From NCBI GenBank assembly GCA_003315675.1, contig NIZU01000069.1:1-25687 (forward strand): DNA of 25,687 nt. The letters are read 5' to 3'. Position 1 is the first letter of the stretch, and each line of letters opens with the position of its first letter. The notes beneath the pieces were generated by a model. The model saw nothing but the letters and a program-made list of their open reading frames with translations, was not told the origin of the DNA and did not search any database. The translations under genes and the position numbers were made by a program. The DNA comes from Methanocorpusculum sp. MCE (GTDB lineage: Archaea; Halobacteriota; Methanomicrobia; Methanomicrobiales; Methanocorpusculaceae). Positions 1 to 7,613 of this stretch are shown here, piece by piece.

Positions 1-62
1 CCAAGTTTTTCATAACGTTCGTGATATGCCTGGTTGAGACCAAAGCTGCTGAAAGTCCCCAT
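1..62 (-). CDS. IS5-family transposase, N-terminal fragment (partial)
   Basis: The minus strand from an ATG at 62-60 reads MGTFSSFGLNQAYHERYEKL and then leaves the window, giving about 20 codons. A short N-terminus of this kind, ahead of the DDE catalytic domain, is what I expect for methanogen IS5-family transposases; that is recall, not a search. The fragment does not join in frame to the transposase end at 25687, so roughly the first half of that protein is missing between the two window edges, and the two ends are either two copies or one copy broken by an assembly. The start lies 65 bp inside the terminal repeat. Confidence 0.65.
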   Translation of the reverse strand, partial: MGTFSSFGLNQAYHERYEKL

Positions 63-127
63 ACATACTACTCAACGTACGAAAAGAAAGTACTTTCTGT
101 CGAAAAAAAAGGTTGTTAGAAATTCTC
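1..127 (-). mobile_element. IS5-type insertion sequence, 5' part, cut by the window edge
   Basis: The stretch holds the start of a transposase gene on the minus strand and about 65 bp of upstream DNA ending in a terminal repeat. Read inward on the minus strand the outer end is GAGAATTTCTAACAACC (127 to 111). The element at the right end of the window begins GAGAATATCTATCAACCC (24717), so the two match as left and right terminal inverted repeats of one IS type, differing at only two of the first 17 positions. The rest of the element lies outside the window. Assignment to the IS5 group rests on the transposase at the other end of the window. Confidence 0.75.
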
Positions 128-145
128 AGGTTGTTAGAAATTCTC
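111..145. repeat. Doubled IS terminal repeat (two 17-bp copies)
   Basis: GGTTGTTAGAAATTCTC occurs at 111-127 and again, identical, at 129-145, separated by a single A. The inner copy is the end of the left IS. The outer copy is the same IS terminus without any IS body. The A at 128 matches the base that precedes GGTTG inside the element, so 128-145 looks like the last 18 bp of an older IS copy into whose end the present one inserted. Confidence 0.85.
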
Positions 146-427
146 GATTTTAATTCCCTATATAATATTCCTACTCACATGTTCGATACCTTTGTGAAAA
201 TAGATACCAGCAGAGTACTTACCATTGACAATACTGACTTAGGTTCAGGCAGTGTACGTATATTTAAGTCAGACGTAATACCAGTTGAGAGAGGAGCGTT
301 ATATAACGATGGGACGAGTCTCTATCTCAACATGAATGTGACCAGTACGGGTGCTATCGGAGGTTTTGGAGGGGGGGAATACATAAACTATAATGGCTGT
401 AGAGCAATTGGAACGCTGAACACCTAA
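146..427 (+). pseudogene. Possible C-terminal remnant of a gene interrupted by the IS
   Basis: The frame is open from inside the IS repeat through to a TAA at 425-427. The first ATG in it is at 179, which would give an 82-residue protein. The residues after the repeat (starting DFNSLYNIP) are rich in Thr, Ser, Asn and Gly and contain a GGFGGGEY stretch, which suggests an extracellular or beta-rich domain, but I do not recognise the family. No ribosome binding site precedes the ATG. The frame reading straight out of an IS end fits the tail of a disrupted gene. A run of eight T at 437-444 follows the stop and could be its terminator. Composition is A+T richer than the por genes downstream. Confidence 0.3.
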
Positions 428-707
428 ATCTTCATCTTTTTTTTCATTTAGTAATATACACGACGTTAATCTCGATCCGCTTCGAGACAGGACCGAGCGG
501 GTGTCAACCCATGAGCTTATTTAATTGCATATTCGCGGTTGGTCAATGCAGAATACGAAATCAAATTCCATGAGCTCAGTCCCAACATTTCTGTTCATTC
601 TCCCAAGCCAAAATTCCGCACGCCGACGATCAAACAGCCGCTTCTATTCTCCGTTGAATACCTGCCGATTCGGTTGGCACCATCATATCAAGAAGGAAAT
701 CTCAATC
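428..707. other. Stretch without a convincing gene
   Basis: I see no recognisable gene here. The T-run at 437-444 could end transcription from the left. A frame from a TTG at 539 stays open for about 80 codons and runs to 787, across the por promoter, but it has no ribosome binding site, no family likeness and overlaps two inverted repeats, so I do not call it. The segment may be degraded sequence next to the IS. Confidence 0.4.
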
Positions 708-729
708 ACAAATCTCTGACGAGATTTGT
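708..729. repeat. Perfect inverted repeat upstream of por
   Basis: ACAAATCTC (708-716) and GAGATTTGT (721-729) are exact reverse complements around the four bases TGAC. No T-run follows, so a rho-independent type terminator is unlikely. Its place about 45 bp upstream of the por TATA box makes a regulator-binding site possible. Confidence 0.5.
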
Positions 730-743
730 TCAGCGGTTCACTT

Positions 744-762
744 ATCGAAGCGTCGCTTCGAT
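744..762. promoter_or_regulatory. 19-bp palindrome just upstream of the por TATA box
   Basis: ATCGAAGCGTCGCTTCGAT is a perfect palindrome with nine-base arms around one central T. It ends about 12 bp upstream of the proposed TATA box of porB. A symmetric site in this position is typical of a dimeric archaeal regulator that acts on TFB/TBP binding. Which protein binds it cannot be told from the sequence. Confidence 0.5.
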
Positions 763-774
763 TAGTAAACCTCA

Positions 775-782
775 TTATAAAT
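775..782 (+). promoter_or_regulatory. TATA box of the porBAGD operon
   Basis: TTATAAAT lies 24 bp upstream of the porB ATG at 806. Archaeal transcription usually starts about 25 bp downstream of the TATA box, which would put the start at or just before the ATG. No Shine-Dalgarno sequence precedes the ATG, consistent with a leaderless or nearly leaderless mRNA. Confidence 0.5.
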
Positions 783-805
783 CGTGACAAATATATGAAG
801 CACCT

Positions 806-1696
806 ATGACGGAAATTCCCAAAGAAGAGATGCTCTTAAAGTGTCCATCCACCTGTGCTGGATGCGGCTCGTTACTTGCACTCCGCTATATCCTCAAGGC
901 TGCAGGCAAAGATACGATCCTCGTGATACCTGCCTGCTGCAACAGTGTGATCCAGGGGGTCTACCCCTACATGCTTCACACGGTGCCCGTCTATAACATC
1001 GCATTTGCGGCCGCCGCGGCCTGTGCCTCCGGTATGAGCGAAGCTCTCCGCGCAAAAGGCGAAAAAACCAACGTCATCGTCTACGCAGGCGACGGAGGAA
1101 CCGCCGACATCGGTATCCAGGCACTGTCCGGAGCCCTGGAACGCGGCGAAGACTTCCTATATATCTGTTACGACAACGAAGCATACGGAAACACCGGCAT
1201 GCAGAGATCCGGCGCGACCCCGCTAGGAGCAATAACCACAACTACCCCGAACGGAAAAACCGTCAACAAGAAAGATCTTGACAGAATCGTCGAGGCACAC
1301 AACCTTCCCTATCAGGCAACGGCCTGTTCCTCGTACCCCGCCGACATCTACAACAAAGTGAAAAAAGCCCTTTCGATCCCTGGACCGAAGTTCATCCACA
1401 TCCTTGCACCCTGCCCGCCGGGCTGGAGAATCCCCTCGGAAAAGACCGTCGAGATCGGAAAGATGGCAGTCAAATCCGGTGTATGGGTCCTCTGGGAAAA
1501 AGAGTACGACAAATTCACCGTCAGTGCCCCTTCACGCGCCGCCATGAAACGGCCGGCACCAGTTGGCGAGTACCTCAAAGCCCAGGGACGATTCAGAAAA
1601 GTCGATGAAAAGACCGCAGCGATCATTCAGGCAAACGTCGACAAAAACCTGAAGAAAATTGCTCTCGAAGCCGCACAATCGGAGGATACAGAATGA
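806..1696 (+). CDS. porB: Pyruvate:ferredoxin oxidoreductase (pyruvate synthase), beta subunit
   Basis: This is the thiamine diphosphate-binding subunit of the four-subunit archaeal pyruvate synthase, which makes pyruvate from acetyl-CoA and CO2 with reduced ferredoxin. The TPP motif starts at GDGG (residues 95-98) and ends at the Asn of YDNEAYGNTG (about 124). Cysteines at 13, 17, 20 and 44/45 lie in the regions expected to bind the proximal [4Fe-4S] cluster. The segments PVYNIAFAAAAA and RSGATPLGA are typical of PorB rather than of the 2-oxoglutarate (Kor) enzyme. At 296 residues it has the usual length. The last codons overlap the porA start by 4 nt (ATGA), indicating translational coupling. 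A branched-chain 2-oxoacid enzyme (Vor) is the main alternative. Confidence 0.9.
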   Translation: MTEIPKEEMLLKCPSTCAGCGSLLALRYILKAAGKDTILVIPACCNSVIQGVYPYMLHTVPVYNIAFAAAAACASGMSEALRAKGEKTNVIVYAGDGGTADIGIQALSGALERGEDFLYICYDNEAYGNTGMQRSGATPLGAITTTTPNGKTVNKKDLDRIVEAHNLPYQATACSSYPADIYNKVKKALSIPGPKFIHILAPCPPGWRIPSEKTVEIGKMAVKSGVWVLWEKEYDKFTVSAPSRAAMKRPAPVGEYLKAQGRFRKVDEKTAAIIQANVDKNLKKIALEAAQSEDTE

Positions 1697-2820
1697 GCGA
1701 ACTTGTAATGTCCACCGGTAACAAAGCCGTCGCTTCAGCCGTAAAAATGGCAAAGCCGCTCGTCGTTGCCGCATACCCAATCACCCCCCAGACCGAGATC
1801 ATCGAAAGCATCGCCGACTACGTCGAGTCCGGCGACCTCAAAGCACGCTACATCCCGGTCGAGTCGGAACATTCCGCAATGACAGCCTGTATCGGCGCTT
1901 CCATTACAGGCGTCAGAGTATTTACCGCGACAAGCTCGCACGGTCTTCTCTATATGCATGAGATGCTCCACTGGGCAGCAGGCGCACGCCTGCCGATCGT
2001 GATGGGGCAGGTAAACCGAACACTCGCTCCTGGATGGAACATCTGGGCGGAGCATACGGATGCCCTCTCGCAGAGAGATACCGGCTGGCTTCAGGTCTAC
2101 GTCTCAACCGTGCAGGAAGCATACGACGCGACCTTGATGGCATTCAGGATCGCAGAAGACAACCGCGTTCTTCTGCCGGTCATGATCGACATGGACGGAT
2201 TCCTGCTTTCACACATCATGCAGCCGTTCGAGATGACCGAGCCGGGAGACTTCATCCCGCCGCTGGAACTCCCGCATAAGATCGACGTCAACGATCCGAA
2301 AGGCTATGGAGCTATGAGCCCGGCAAACGTCCACTACCAGTTCAGATTCGACATGGAAAAATGCATGCGTGCATCACGCACGGTCATCAACGAAACCGAG
2401 GCCGAGTTTGCAAAACGCTTCGGCAGAAGCTATGCACCGGTCGAGGAATACTTCTGCGATGATGCGGACGTTATCATTATCGCCATGGGAACGCTCGGAA
2501 AAGAGGCCGAGGTCGCCGCCGATCTCCTGAGAAAAGAGGGAGTCAAAGCCGGAGTCATGCGGATCCGCTGGTTCAGACCGTTCCCGCTTGATATGAACAT
2601 CAAAGGAAAAGACCTCGTCGTGATCGACCGTGACTACTCGTTCGGCTTCGGCGGCGTTGTTGCCGGAGAGATCCAGGCAAGATATCCTGATGCGAAAATC
2701 GCGAGCGTCATCGCCGGTCTCGGCGGCCAGGAGGTTACCTATGAGGATATGGCGGAGTTCGTCCGCAGCCGCAAGATGGGGACGGAGTTCTGGTTCGGTA
2801 TCCCGCAGGAGGAGCAGTAA
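1693..2820 (+). CDS. porA: Pyruvate:ferredoxin oxidoreductase, alpha subunit
   Basis: The alpha subunit supplies the pyrimidine-binding and transketolase C-terminal-like domains of pyruvate synthase and completes the TPP site with PorB. Visible signatures are YPITPQTEIIE (residues 28-38), the PVESEHSAM segment (56-64), TSSHGLLYMHE (80-90) and DALSQRDTGW (123-132). The last is characteristic of pyruvate rather than 2-oxoglutarate oxidoreductases. The C-terminal third, from about residue 255 (DVIIIAMGTLGKEAE), is the transketolase C-like domain. Length (375) is normal. A GGAGG at 1681-1685 lies 7 nt before the ATG and supports this start. The next gene starts directly after the stop codon. Confidence 0.92.
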   Translation: MSELVMSTGNKAVASAVKMAKPLVVAAYPITPQTEIIESIADYVESGDLKARYIPVESEHSAMTACIGASITGVRVFTATSSHGLLYMHEMLHWAAGARLPIVMGQVNRTLAPGWNIWAEHTDALSQRDTGWLQVYVSTVQEAYDATLMAFRIAEDNRVLLPVMIDMDGFLLSHIMQPFEMTEPGDFIPPLELPHKIDVNDPKGYGAMSPANVHYQFRFDMEKCMRASRTVINETEAEFAKRFGRSYAPVEEYFCDDADVIIIAMGTLGKEAEVAADLLRKEGVKAGVMRIRWFRPFPLDMNIKGKDLVVIDRDYSFGFGGVVAGEIQARYPDAKIASVIAGLGGQEVTYEDMAEFVRSRKMGTEFWFGIPQEEQ

Positions 2821-3351
2821 ATGTACGAGATTCGTATTCACTCACGCGGCGGCCAGGGCGGCGTAACGGCGGCCAGAATGATGGCCACCGCCGCCGTGAA
2901 AGACGGCAAATTCGCGACGGCATGCCCGTTCTACGGTGCTGAACGCCGCGGTGCTCCGATCGTTTCGTTCGTTCGAATCGACGATGCGCCGGTGAGAATT
3001 TACTCCCAGATCAACAAACCCGATATGATCGTCATCCTTGACCCGACTGTGATGGACACAGTAAATGTCCTGGACGGCCTGAAAGAAGGAGGGTCGATCA
3101 TCATCAACACGCACGACGATGTTGACTTCCCGGCAGGCTTCAAGGTCTACAAAGCGGATCTTACCGGGATCGCACTTCGCGAAAACCTCGTGGTCGCCGG
3201 AAGTCCGATCGTGAACACGCCGGTAATCGGAGCTCTTGCAAAACTCGGCCTCTTCACCCGAGAATCGGGAGTGAAGGCTATCACCGAAACATTTGCCGAT
3301 CCAAGAAACACTGCAGCTGCAAAAGCTGCTTTTGAGGAGGTCATCGTATGA
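2821..3351 (+). CDS. porC: Pyruvate:ferredoxin oxidoreductase, gamma subunit
   Basis: The gamma subunit is about 176 residues and begins with the family hallmark IRIHSRGGQGGVTAARM (residues 4-20), followed by the conserved YGAERRGAPI segment (about 39-48) and DPTVMDTV. In pyruvate synthase this domain contacts the TPP-binding core and is thought to help bind coenzyme A. It starts immediately after the porA stop with no gap, and its 3' end overlaps porD by 4 nt. Some databases call this subunit porG. The gene order here is beta-alpha-gamma-delta, whereas gamma-delta-alpha-beta is the order I know from several other archaea. Confidence 0.9.
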   Translation: MYEIRIHSRGGQGGVTAARMMATAAVKDGKFATACPFYGAERRGAPIVSFVRIDDAPVRIYSQINKPDMIVILDPTVMDTVNVLDGLKEGGSIIINTHDDVDFPAGFKVYKADLTGIALRENLVVAGSPIVNTPVIGALAKLGLFTRESGVKAITETFADPRNTAAAKAAFEEVIV

Positions 3352-3602
3352 GCAGAATGCCGAAAATGACGATCAGCGTTCCCCATGAAGGGGGAGCCGG
3401 TCTTACCGGGACGTGGAGAACGTTCCGTCCGGTCGTGGACCGGGAAACCTGCAACCACTGCGGAATCTGTGCGATGTTCTGCCCGGACGCGGTCATCGAT
3501 CCGGACACGCTCGAGATCGATCTCGTTTACTGCAAAGGCTGCGGTATTTGTTCCAACGAATGCCCGAAAAAGTGTATAAAAATGGTCAGAGAAGAGCGCT
3601 GA
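3348..3602 (+). CDS. porD: Pyruvate:ferredoxin oxidoreductase, delta (ferredoxin) subunit
   Basis: This 84-residue protein carries two classical [4Fe-4S] motifs, CNHCGICAMFCP and CKGCGICSNECP, in its C-terminal half. It is the electron-transfer subunit that links the TPP site of PorAB to external ferredoxin. The N-terminal GGAGLTGTWRTFRPVVD segment is usual for PorD. The ATGA overlap with the gamma gene shows it is the last gene of the operon. A T-rich tract follows the stop at 3604-3617. Confidence 0.92.
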   Translation: MSRMPKMTISVPHEGGAGLTGTWRTFRPVVDRETCNHCGICAMFCPDAVIDPDTLEIDLVYCKGCGICSNECPKKCIKMVREER

Positions 3603-3603
3603 C

Positions 3604-3617
3604 CTTTTTCTTTTTTT
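3604..3617 (+). terminator. T-rich terminator of the por operon
   Basis: Directly after the porD stop the plus strand reads CTTTTTCTTTTTTT. Archaeal RNA polymerase commonly stops at such T tracts without a hairpin. The facing gene on the minus strand ends at 3616, so the two transcription units converge here. Confidence 0.55.
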
Positions 3618-4345
3618 AATCCTCGAACAGAGCATCGAGCATATGTTTCGGATCATCCAGAAAGTGTTTGGTAATTTGGTATGATTCGGTCTTGTCGTAT
3701 GTCGTTTTCAAAATAGCCTCCGGTGTTATCTCGAAAATATCAGCATCGGGATACGTTATCATGATCGGCGAGTGGGTCGCAATCAGAAACTGGGAATGCT
3801 CCTCTTCGACAAGCCGTTTGATCTCCAGCATCAGCGTCATCTGCCGCATGGGAGAAAGGGCAGATTCCGGTTCATCCAGAATATACAGGCCGTTCCCTCG
3901 AAACCGGTTCTGCACTAATGCCAGCAGACTTTCGCCGTGAGACTGATCATGAAGGGATTTCCCGCCGTACCCGTCGAGATTGAGCTGCAGATCCGTCACC
4001 GTTGAAGCCACATTGTAAAAACTCTCTGCCCGATAAAAAAAATCCGTCCTTCTCCCGGCCTCTGCGGGAGAGCGTCAGATATGAATGCAGATTCGACTCG
4101 GTAGATTTCGTGGCAAACGAAAAGTTTCGTGAGCCGCCATCCGCATTGAATCCTGCTGAAATGGCGATGGCCTCCAGCAGCGTTGATTTTCCCGAGCCGT
4201 TTTCTCCGACAAAAAACGTCACCGGAGACTCGAACGACAGCTCGCCCATATGCTCAAGATTCCGCACAACCGGCAGGTCGGCAAGATACGAGGTGTCGTT
4301 AAAATGTTTCAGCATGACCTTATGCAGATAAACGGTCCCGGACAT
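3616..4345 (-). pseudogene. AAA/ABC-type ATPase (SMC-like small family), frameshifted
   Basis: Two minus-strand frames together form one ATPase of about 240 residues. The first frame holds Walker A (GENGSGKST, about residues 48-56) after the VTFFVGENG lead. The second holds the signature-like HGESLLALVQNRF, Walker B (LYILDEPESALSP) and the switch histidine region (IATHSPIM). The frames are joined by removing one A from the run of eight at 4035-4042, which gives KDGFFYRAESFYNVAST. The family consists of stand-alone soluble ATPases of unknown role, related to RecF/Rad50-type ATPases. The start is placed at the ATG at 4345; an upstream ATG at 4393 is also in frame. A sequencing error in the A8 run would restore a normal gene. 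Confidence 0.7.
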
Positions 4346-4411
4346 GGTAGTAGTAATAGAATCGGCAGTACGAAATATCAATCTGCCCATCAAAACTTGG
4401 CTAAAATATCA

Positions 4412-5044
4412 TCACAGGCGGATCACCCGGTCCGCCATGAACTCGACGACCGACGGATCGTGCGAAATAAACACGTAGGACATGCCGTTTTCCTTCTGGA
4501 TATCTTTGAGCAGATGAAGGATCTGGGCCTGGACCGAGACATCGAGCGCCGAGGTCGGATCGTCCAGAATCATCACCTTCGGGCAAACGAGCATGCCCCG
4601 GACGATCGCGACCCTCTGAGCCTGACCGCCGGAGATCTGGTCGGGATAGCGGGATAAGATATCGGTCTGCAGACCGGCATTCTGGAAATGGTCCGAGAGA
4701 ACATCGCGGTGCTCGGGTTTTGGTACACCCTGCAGACTCAGCACGGCAGATAACGACTGATAGATCGTTCGAACCGGGTTGAAGGACCCGGCCGGATCCT
4801 GAAAGATCATCTGGATCATGGGGTTGGGGCCGGTCAGTTCTTTTCCGGCATAGCGGACGACGCCGGTATTTGGACGTTCGAGCCCTGCAAGGATTCTGGC
4901 ACAGGTACTTTTTCCGGATCCGGACAGACCGGTAAGCCCTACGGTCTCGCCGGCGGCGATCTCCAAAGAGAAATCGTTTAATGCCGCAAACTTCCCGTAT
5001 GATTTTGAAATATGCTCGGCTTCTAAAATCAGCATCGGCGACAT
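4412..5044 (-). CDS. ABC transporter ATPase 2 (OppF/NikE type)
   Basis: This is the second nucleotide-binding subunit of a peptide/nickel-type importer. In the 210-residue protein from the ATG at 5044, Walker A is GLSGSGKST (39-47), the Q-loop is MIFQDPAGSFNP, the signature is ISGGQ (137-141), the Walker B region is VMILDDPTSALD and the switch histidine is in ISHD (194-196). The catalytic Glu after Walker B is replaced by Asp (162), which weakens or abolishes hydrolysis in many ABC proteins. It ends just after DRVIRL, without the C-terminal extension of longer OppF proteins. The ATG at 5035 overlaps the preceding stop as ATGCTGA and is an equally good start. Substrate cannot be decided. Confidence 0.75.
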   Translation of the reverse strand: MSPMLILEAEHISKSYGKFAALNDFSLEIAAGETVGLTGLSGSGKSTCARILAGLERPNTGVVRYAGKELTGPNPMIQMIFQDPAGSFNPVRTIYQSLSAVLSLQGVPKPEHRDVLSDHFQNAGLQTDILSRYPDQISGGQAQRVAIVRGMLVCPKVMILDDPTSALDVSVQAQILHLLKDIQKENGMSYVFISHDPSVVEFMADRVIRL

Positions 5045-5816
5045 CTCACTCCGTCTGCCAGATCGGGAATATCCGTTCTGCACTTTTCGTCAGCAAACGC
5101 ACAACGCGGATGGAAGACGCAGCCATTCGGCAGATCACTGAGTGCGGGAGAGATTCCCGGGATCGGCACGAACCCGTTCTTTGGAAGACTGCCGAGAAGA
5201 CCGCGGGTGTACGGATGCTTCGGTGATGATAAAACGGATCTAGTTTCCCCCTCTTCGACGATCATGCCGCAGTACATGACGGCAATACGGTTCGAAAGGC
5301 GGGAAGCCACATCCATATCATGCGTGATCAAAAGCAGACCGGTGCTTTTTCCGGCAGTGACCGTGGAAAGCATCGCTTCAAGATCCGTGACATTGGCGGC
5401 GTCAAGTCCTTTGGTCGGCTCATCGGCGATCACCAGATTCGTATGAAGAAGAGAGACGGCGGCAAACACGATCCGCTGACACATCCCTCCCGAACACATC
5501 CAGGGATAAGAGGACATGACCCTATCAGCGTCCAGACCAAGACTCTGCAGGACCCCCTTCGCCCGAAGCTCCGCATCCTTTTCCGAACAGAGCCCATGCA
5601 TCACCTGCGGTGAGATCAGCTGTTTTCCAATCTTCATCACCGGATTGAGAGCTCTCTCCGGGCTCTGAAACACCATTCCGATCTCCTGACCTCTGATCTG
5701 ATCCATCTCGCTTTCGGAGAGATGCAGAAGATCCTGCCCCTGATAGGAGACCCGGCTGAGAACCTCGGTCCCGGAAACGAGACGGACAGGTCACTAATCT
5801 CGAGCATGTTTTTCAT
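5029..5816 (-). pseudogene. ABC transporter ATPase 1 (OppD/NikD type), P-loop deleted and frameshifted
   Basis: From the ATG at 5816, which overlaps the permease stop as ATGA, the protein starts MKNMLEISDLSVSFPG, the normal beginning of an OppD/NikD ATPase. The reading frame then changes, and the other frame continues LSRVSYQGQDLLHLSESE into the Q-loop (GMVFQSPERALNPVMKIG), signature (CSGGMCQR), Walker B (LVIADEPTKGLD), H-loop (ITHD) and the C-terminal oligopeptide-transporter segment with its four-Cys type end (CVFHPRCAFADEKC). The 50-60 residues that should hold Walker A are absent, and the junction near 5775-5785 is out of frame. An internal deletion explains both facts. The product cannot bind ATP normally, if it is made at all. 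Confidence 0.75.
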
Positions 5817-6622
5817 AACTGCATCACCTCGCGAACACCGCGTTCATGGATGAAGGCAAGACTGGTGATCGCCAGAACCCCGAGAATAATGCAGAGTGCC
5901 GGAGGGAGCCACCATTACCACATGCCGCGAAGGAACCCGCTGTAGGTAAAGGCGTCCGAGATCATGCCCCCCCACGAAACCGTCTGGGGATCGGAAAGCC
6001 CAAGAAACGCGAGAGATGCCTCCGAGATCATGGGAGCTGCCGTGACCAGAACGAACTTCGGGACGATAACCGGAAAAACCACGGGTAAGATTTCTTTGAA
6101 CATGATCCGGCAATCCGAAAATCCCAGACAGCGGGCGGCGAGAATATACTCGGACGACCGGATCTGAATAACTTTCGAACGCACAACGCGGGCGATCGAC
6201 TCCCAGGACAAAAGTCCCAGAACGAAGATCAGAACCCACGGACTTGGGCCCAGATATGCGGCAAGAATAATTACCAGAGGAATCTTTGGAAGAATCAGAA
6301 CGATATCCGTCGTTCCCATCAGAAACTCATCCAAAGCTCCTCTTCTCCAGCCGGCGAGAAGACCGAACTCGGTTCCCACGCACACGGCAAGAAGACCGGA
6401 GGCGAACCCGATCATCAGCGTCCATCTGGCTGCATAGATCAGGAGGGAGAAGATATCCTTTCCCATATTGTCGGTCCCGAGAAGATGCTCGGCGCTCGGT
6501 GCCTGATAGGTCGCAGTTCGGTCGCTGATCGAATACGGGGCAAACATACCAGGAAACACCGCAACAATCAAGAATATCAGGATCAGAAGACTCGGAAGGA
6601 TATACCGCCGGTCGAACTTCAC
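5813..6622 (-). pseudogene. ABC transporter permease 2 (DppC/NikC type) with an in-frame stop
   Basis: The frame runs for 270 codons from ATG at 6622 to TGA at 5815-5813, but codon 236 (5917-5915) is TAA. After it the frame continues WWLPPALCIILGVLAITSLAF, the last membrane helix of DppC-type permeases, and ends EVMQL with ATGA coupling to the next gene. Upstream are the N-terminal helix, the HLLGTDNMGKDIFSLLIYAAR segment and the EAA loop (EYILAARCLGFSDCRIMFKEILP). Only one base pair needs to change to restore a Tyr codon. Because the stop is TAA, pyrrolysine or selenocysteine readthrough does not apply. The 235-residue product lacks its final helix. Confidence 0.8.
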
Positions 6623-7575
6623 TGATCATCACCCCGTTTCACCCGCGGATCGATGATCCCGTAGAGAATGTCGGCAACCAGATTCGCACAGATCGCCATG
6701 ATCGCGATCACCAGAAACAGTCCGGAGAGCACCGGATAATCCAGATTCAGGACCGCAGTGTACATGACTCGGCCTAGACCGTTGAGGGAGAAGATGATCT
6801 CGATAAAAAGCGCGCCGGATAAAATGAAGCCGAAGTCGATCGCAAAATGGGTAAGGATCGGCAGGATCGCATTCTTCATCACATGACCGTAGATGATCTT
6901 TCTTCGAGGAATACCGAGACTTTTTGCAAACTGGGGATACAGCTGGTTCTTTTCCGTCAGAACCGATCCCCGCATAATGATCATGTTTCTGGCAAACACG
7001 AACAATGCGAGAGTCAAAACGGGAAGCGCCATATGATATGCTACGCTGAAAAGATCGTGAGTCTCGTAAAATCCCTTGTACGGGAACCAGCCGAGCTGGT
7101 ACACGAACACCGAGAAGAAGATCAGCCCCAGAAGATAGGGAGGAATACAGGATATCACAACCCCGGCCGCGGTCAGGACCTTCGCACCCTTCCTCTCGGT
7201 CATCCATCCCGCCCAGGTACCGGCGATGATCCCAAACGCATAGCCGATCAGCATAGACACGCCGGTGAGAAGAAGCGTCCAAGGGAGCCGGTCCCAGATC
7301 AGATCCGCCACATTCTGGTGACGCGTGTAGGAATATCCCAGATTCCCCGTTAAAAGGTCCCCGATATAAATCTGGAACTGCTCGAAAAGCGGGCGGTCAA
7401 GACCAAGTTTGACTGTAACCGAATCGAGGATCTCCTGGGTCAGATACACGTCCTCTCCCACAAGACACTGAACCGGATCGCCGGGCATGCAGCGGGGAAG
7501 AAGAAACACGAGCAGGACAACTATCAGCAGGGATACGGCATAGCGGACGAGTTTTCTGGCCAGGACTTTATTCAT
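6619..7575 (-). CDS. ABC transporter permease 1 (DppB/NikB type)
   Basis: This 318-residue inner-membrane protein is the first permease of the peptide/nickel-type importer. It has an N-terminal helix (about 10-30), the LPRCMPGDPVQCLVG periplasmic start typical of DppB, the family segment LGLDRPLFEQFQIYIGDLLTGNLGYSY, five further helices and an EAA loop (QFAKSLGIPRRKIIYGHVMKNAILPIL). The stop overlaps the permease 2 start by 4 nt. It shows no lesion, in contrast to the next two genes. A spacer of 52 bp with a T-run separates it from the binding-protein gene, and no Shine-Dalgarno sequence precedes its ATG. Confidence 0.88.
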   Translation of the reverse strand: MNKVLARKLVRYAVSLLIVVLLVFLLPRCMPGDPVQCLVGEDVYLTQEILDSVTVKLGLDRPLFEQFQIYIGDLLTGNLGYSYTRHQNVADLIWDRLPWTLLLTGVSMLIGYAFGIIAGTWAGWMTERKGAKVLTAAGVVISCIPPYLLGLIFFSVFVYQLGWFPYKGFYETHDLFSVAYHMALPVLTLALFVFARNMIIMRGSVLTEKNQLYPQFAKSLGIPRRKIIYGHVMKNAILPILTHFAIDFGFILSGALFIEIIFSLNGLGRVMYTAVLNLDYPVLSGLFLVIAIMAICANLVADILYGIIDPRVKRGDDQ

Positions 7576-7613
7576 ACGTATTTTGAAGTATGTATACTAT
7601 TTGTCACAAAAGT

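Noticed and set aside
539..787. Open frame of about 80 codons upstream of porB
   Set aside because: It starts with TTG, has no ribosome binding site, resembles no family I know and runs through two inverted repeats and the por promoter.
5915..5917. Recoding of the permease 2 stop as selenocysteine or pyrrolysine
   Set aside because: The codon is TAA. Selenocysteine uses TGA and pyrrolysine uses TAG, and the family has no special residue at this place.
7573..7592. CATAC-N10-GTATG as a NikR nickel operator
   Set aside because: The half-sites face the wrong way and have the wrong spacing compared with the known GTATGA-N16-TCATAC site, and the site overlaps the start codon.
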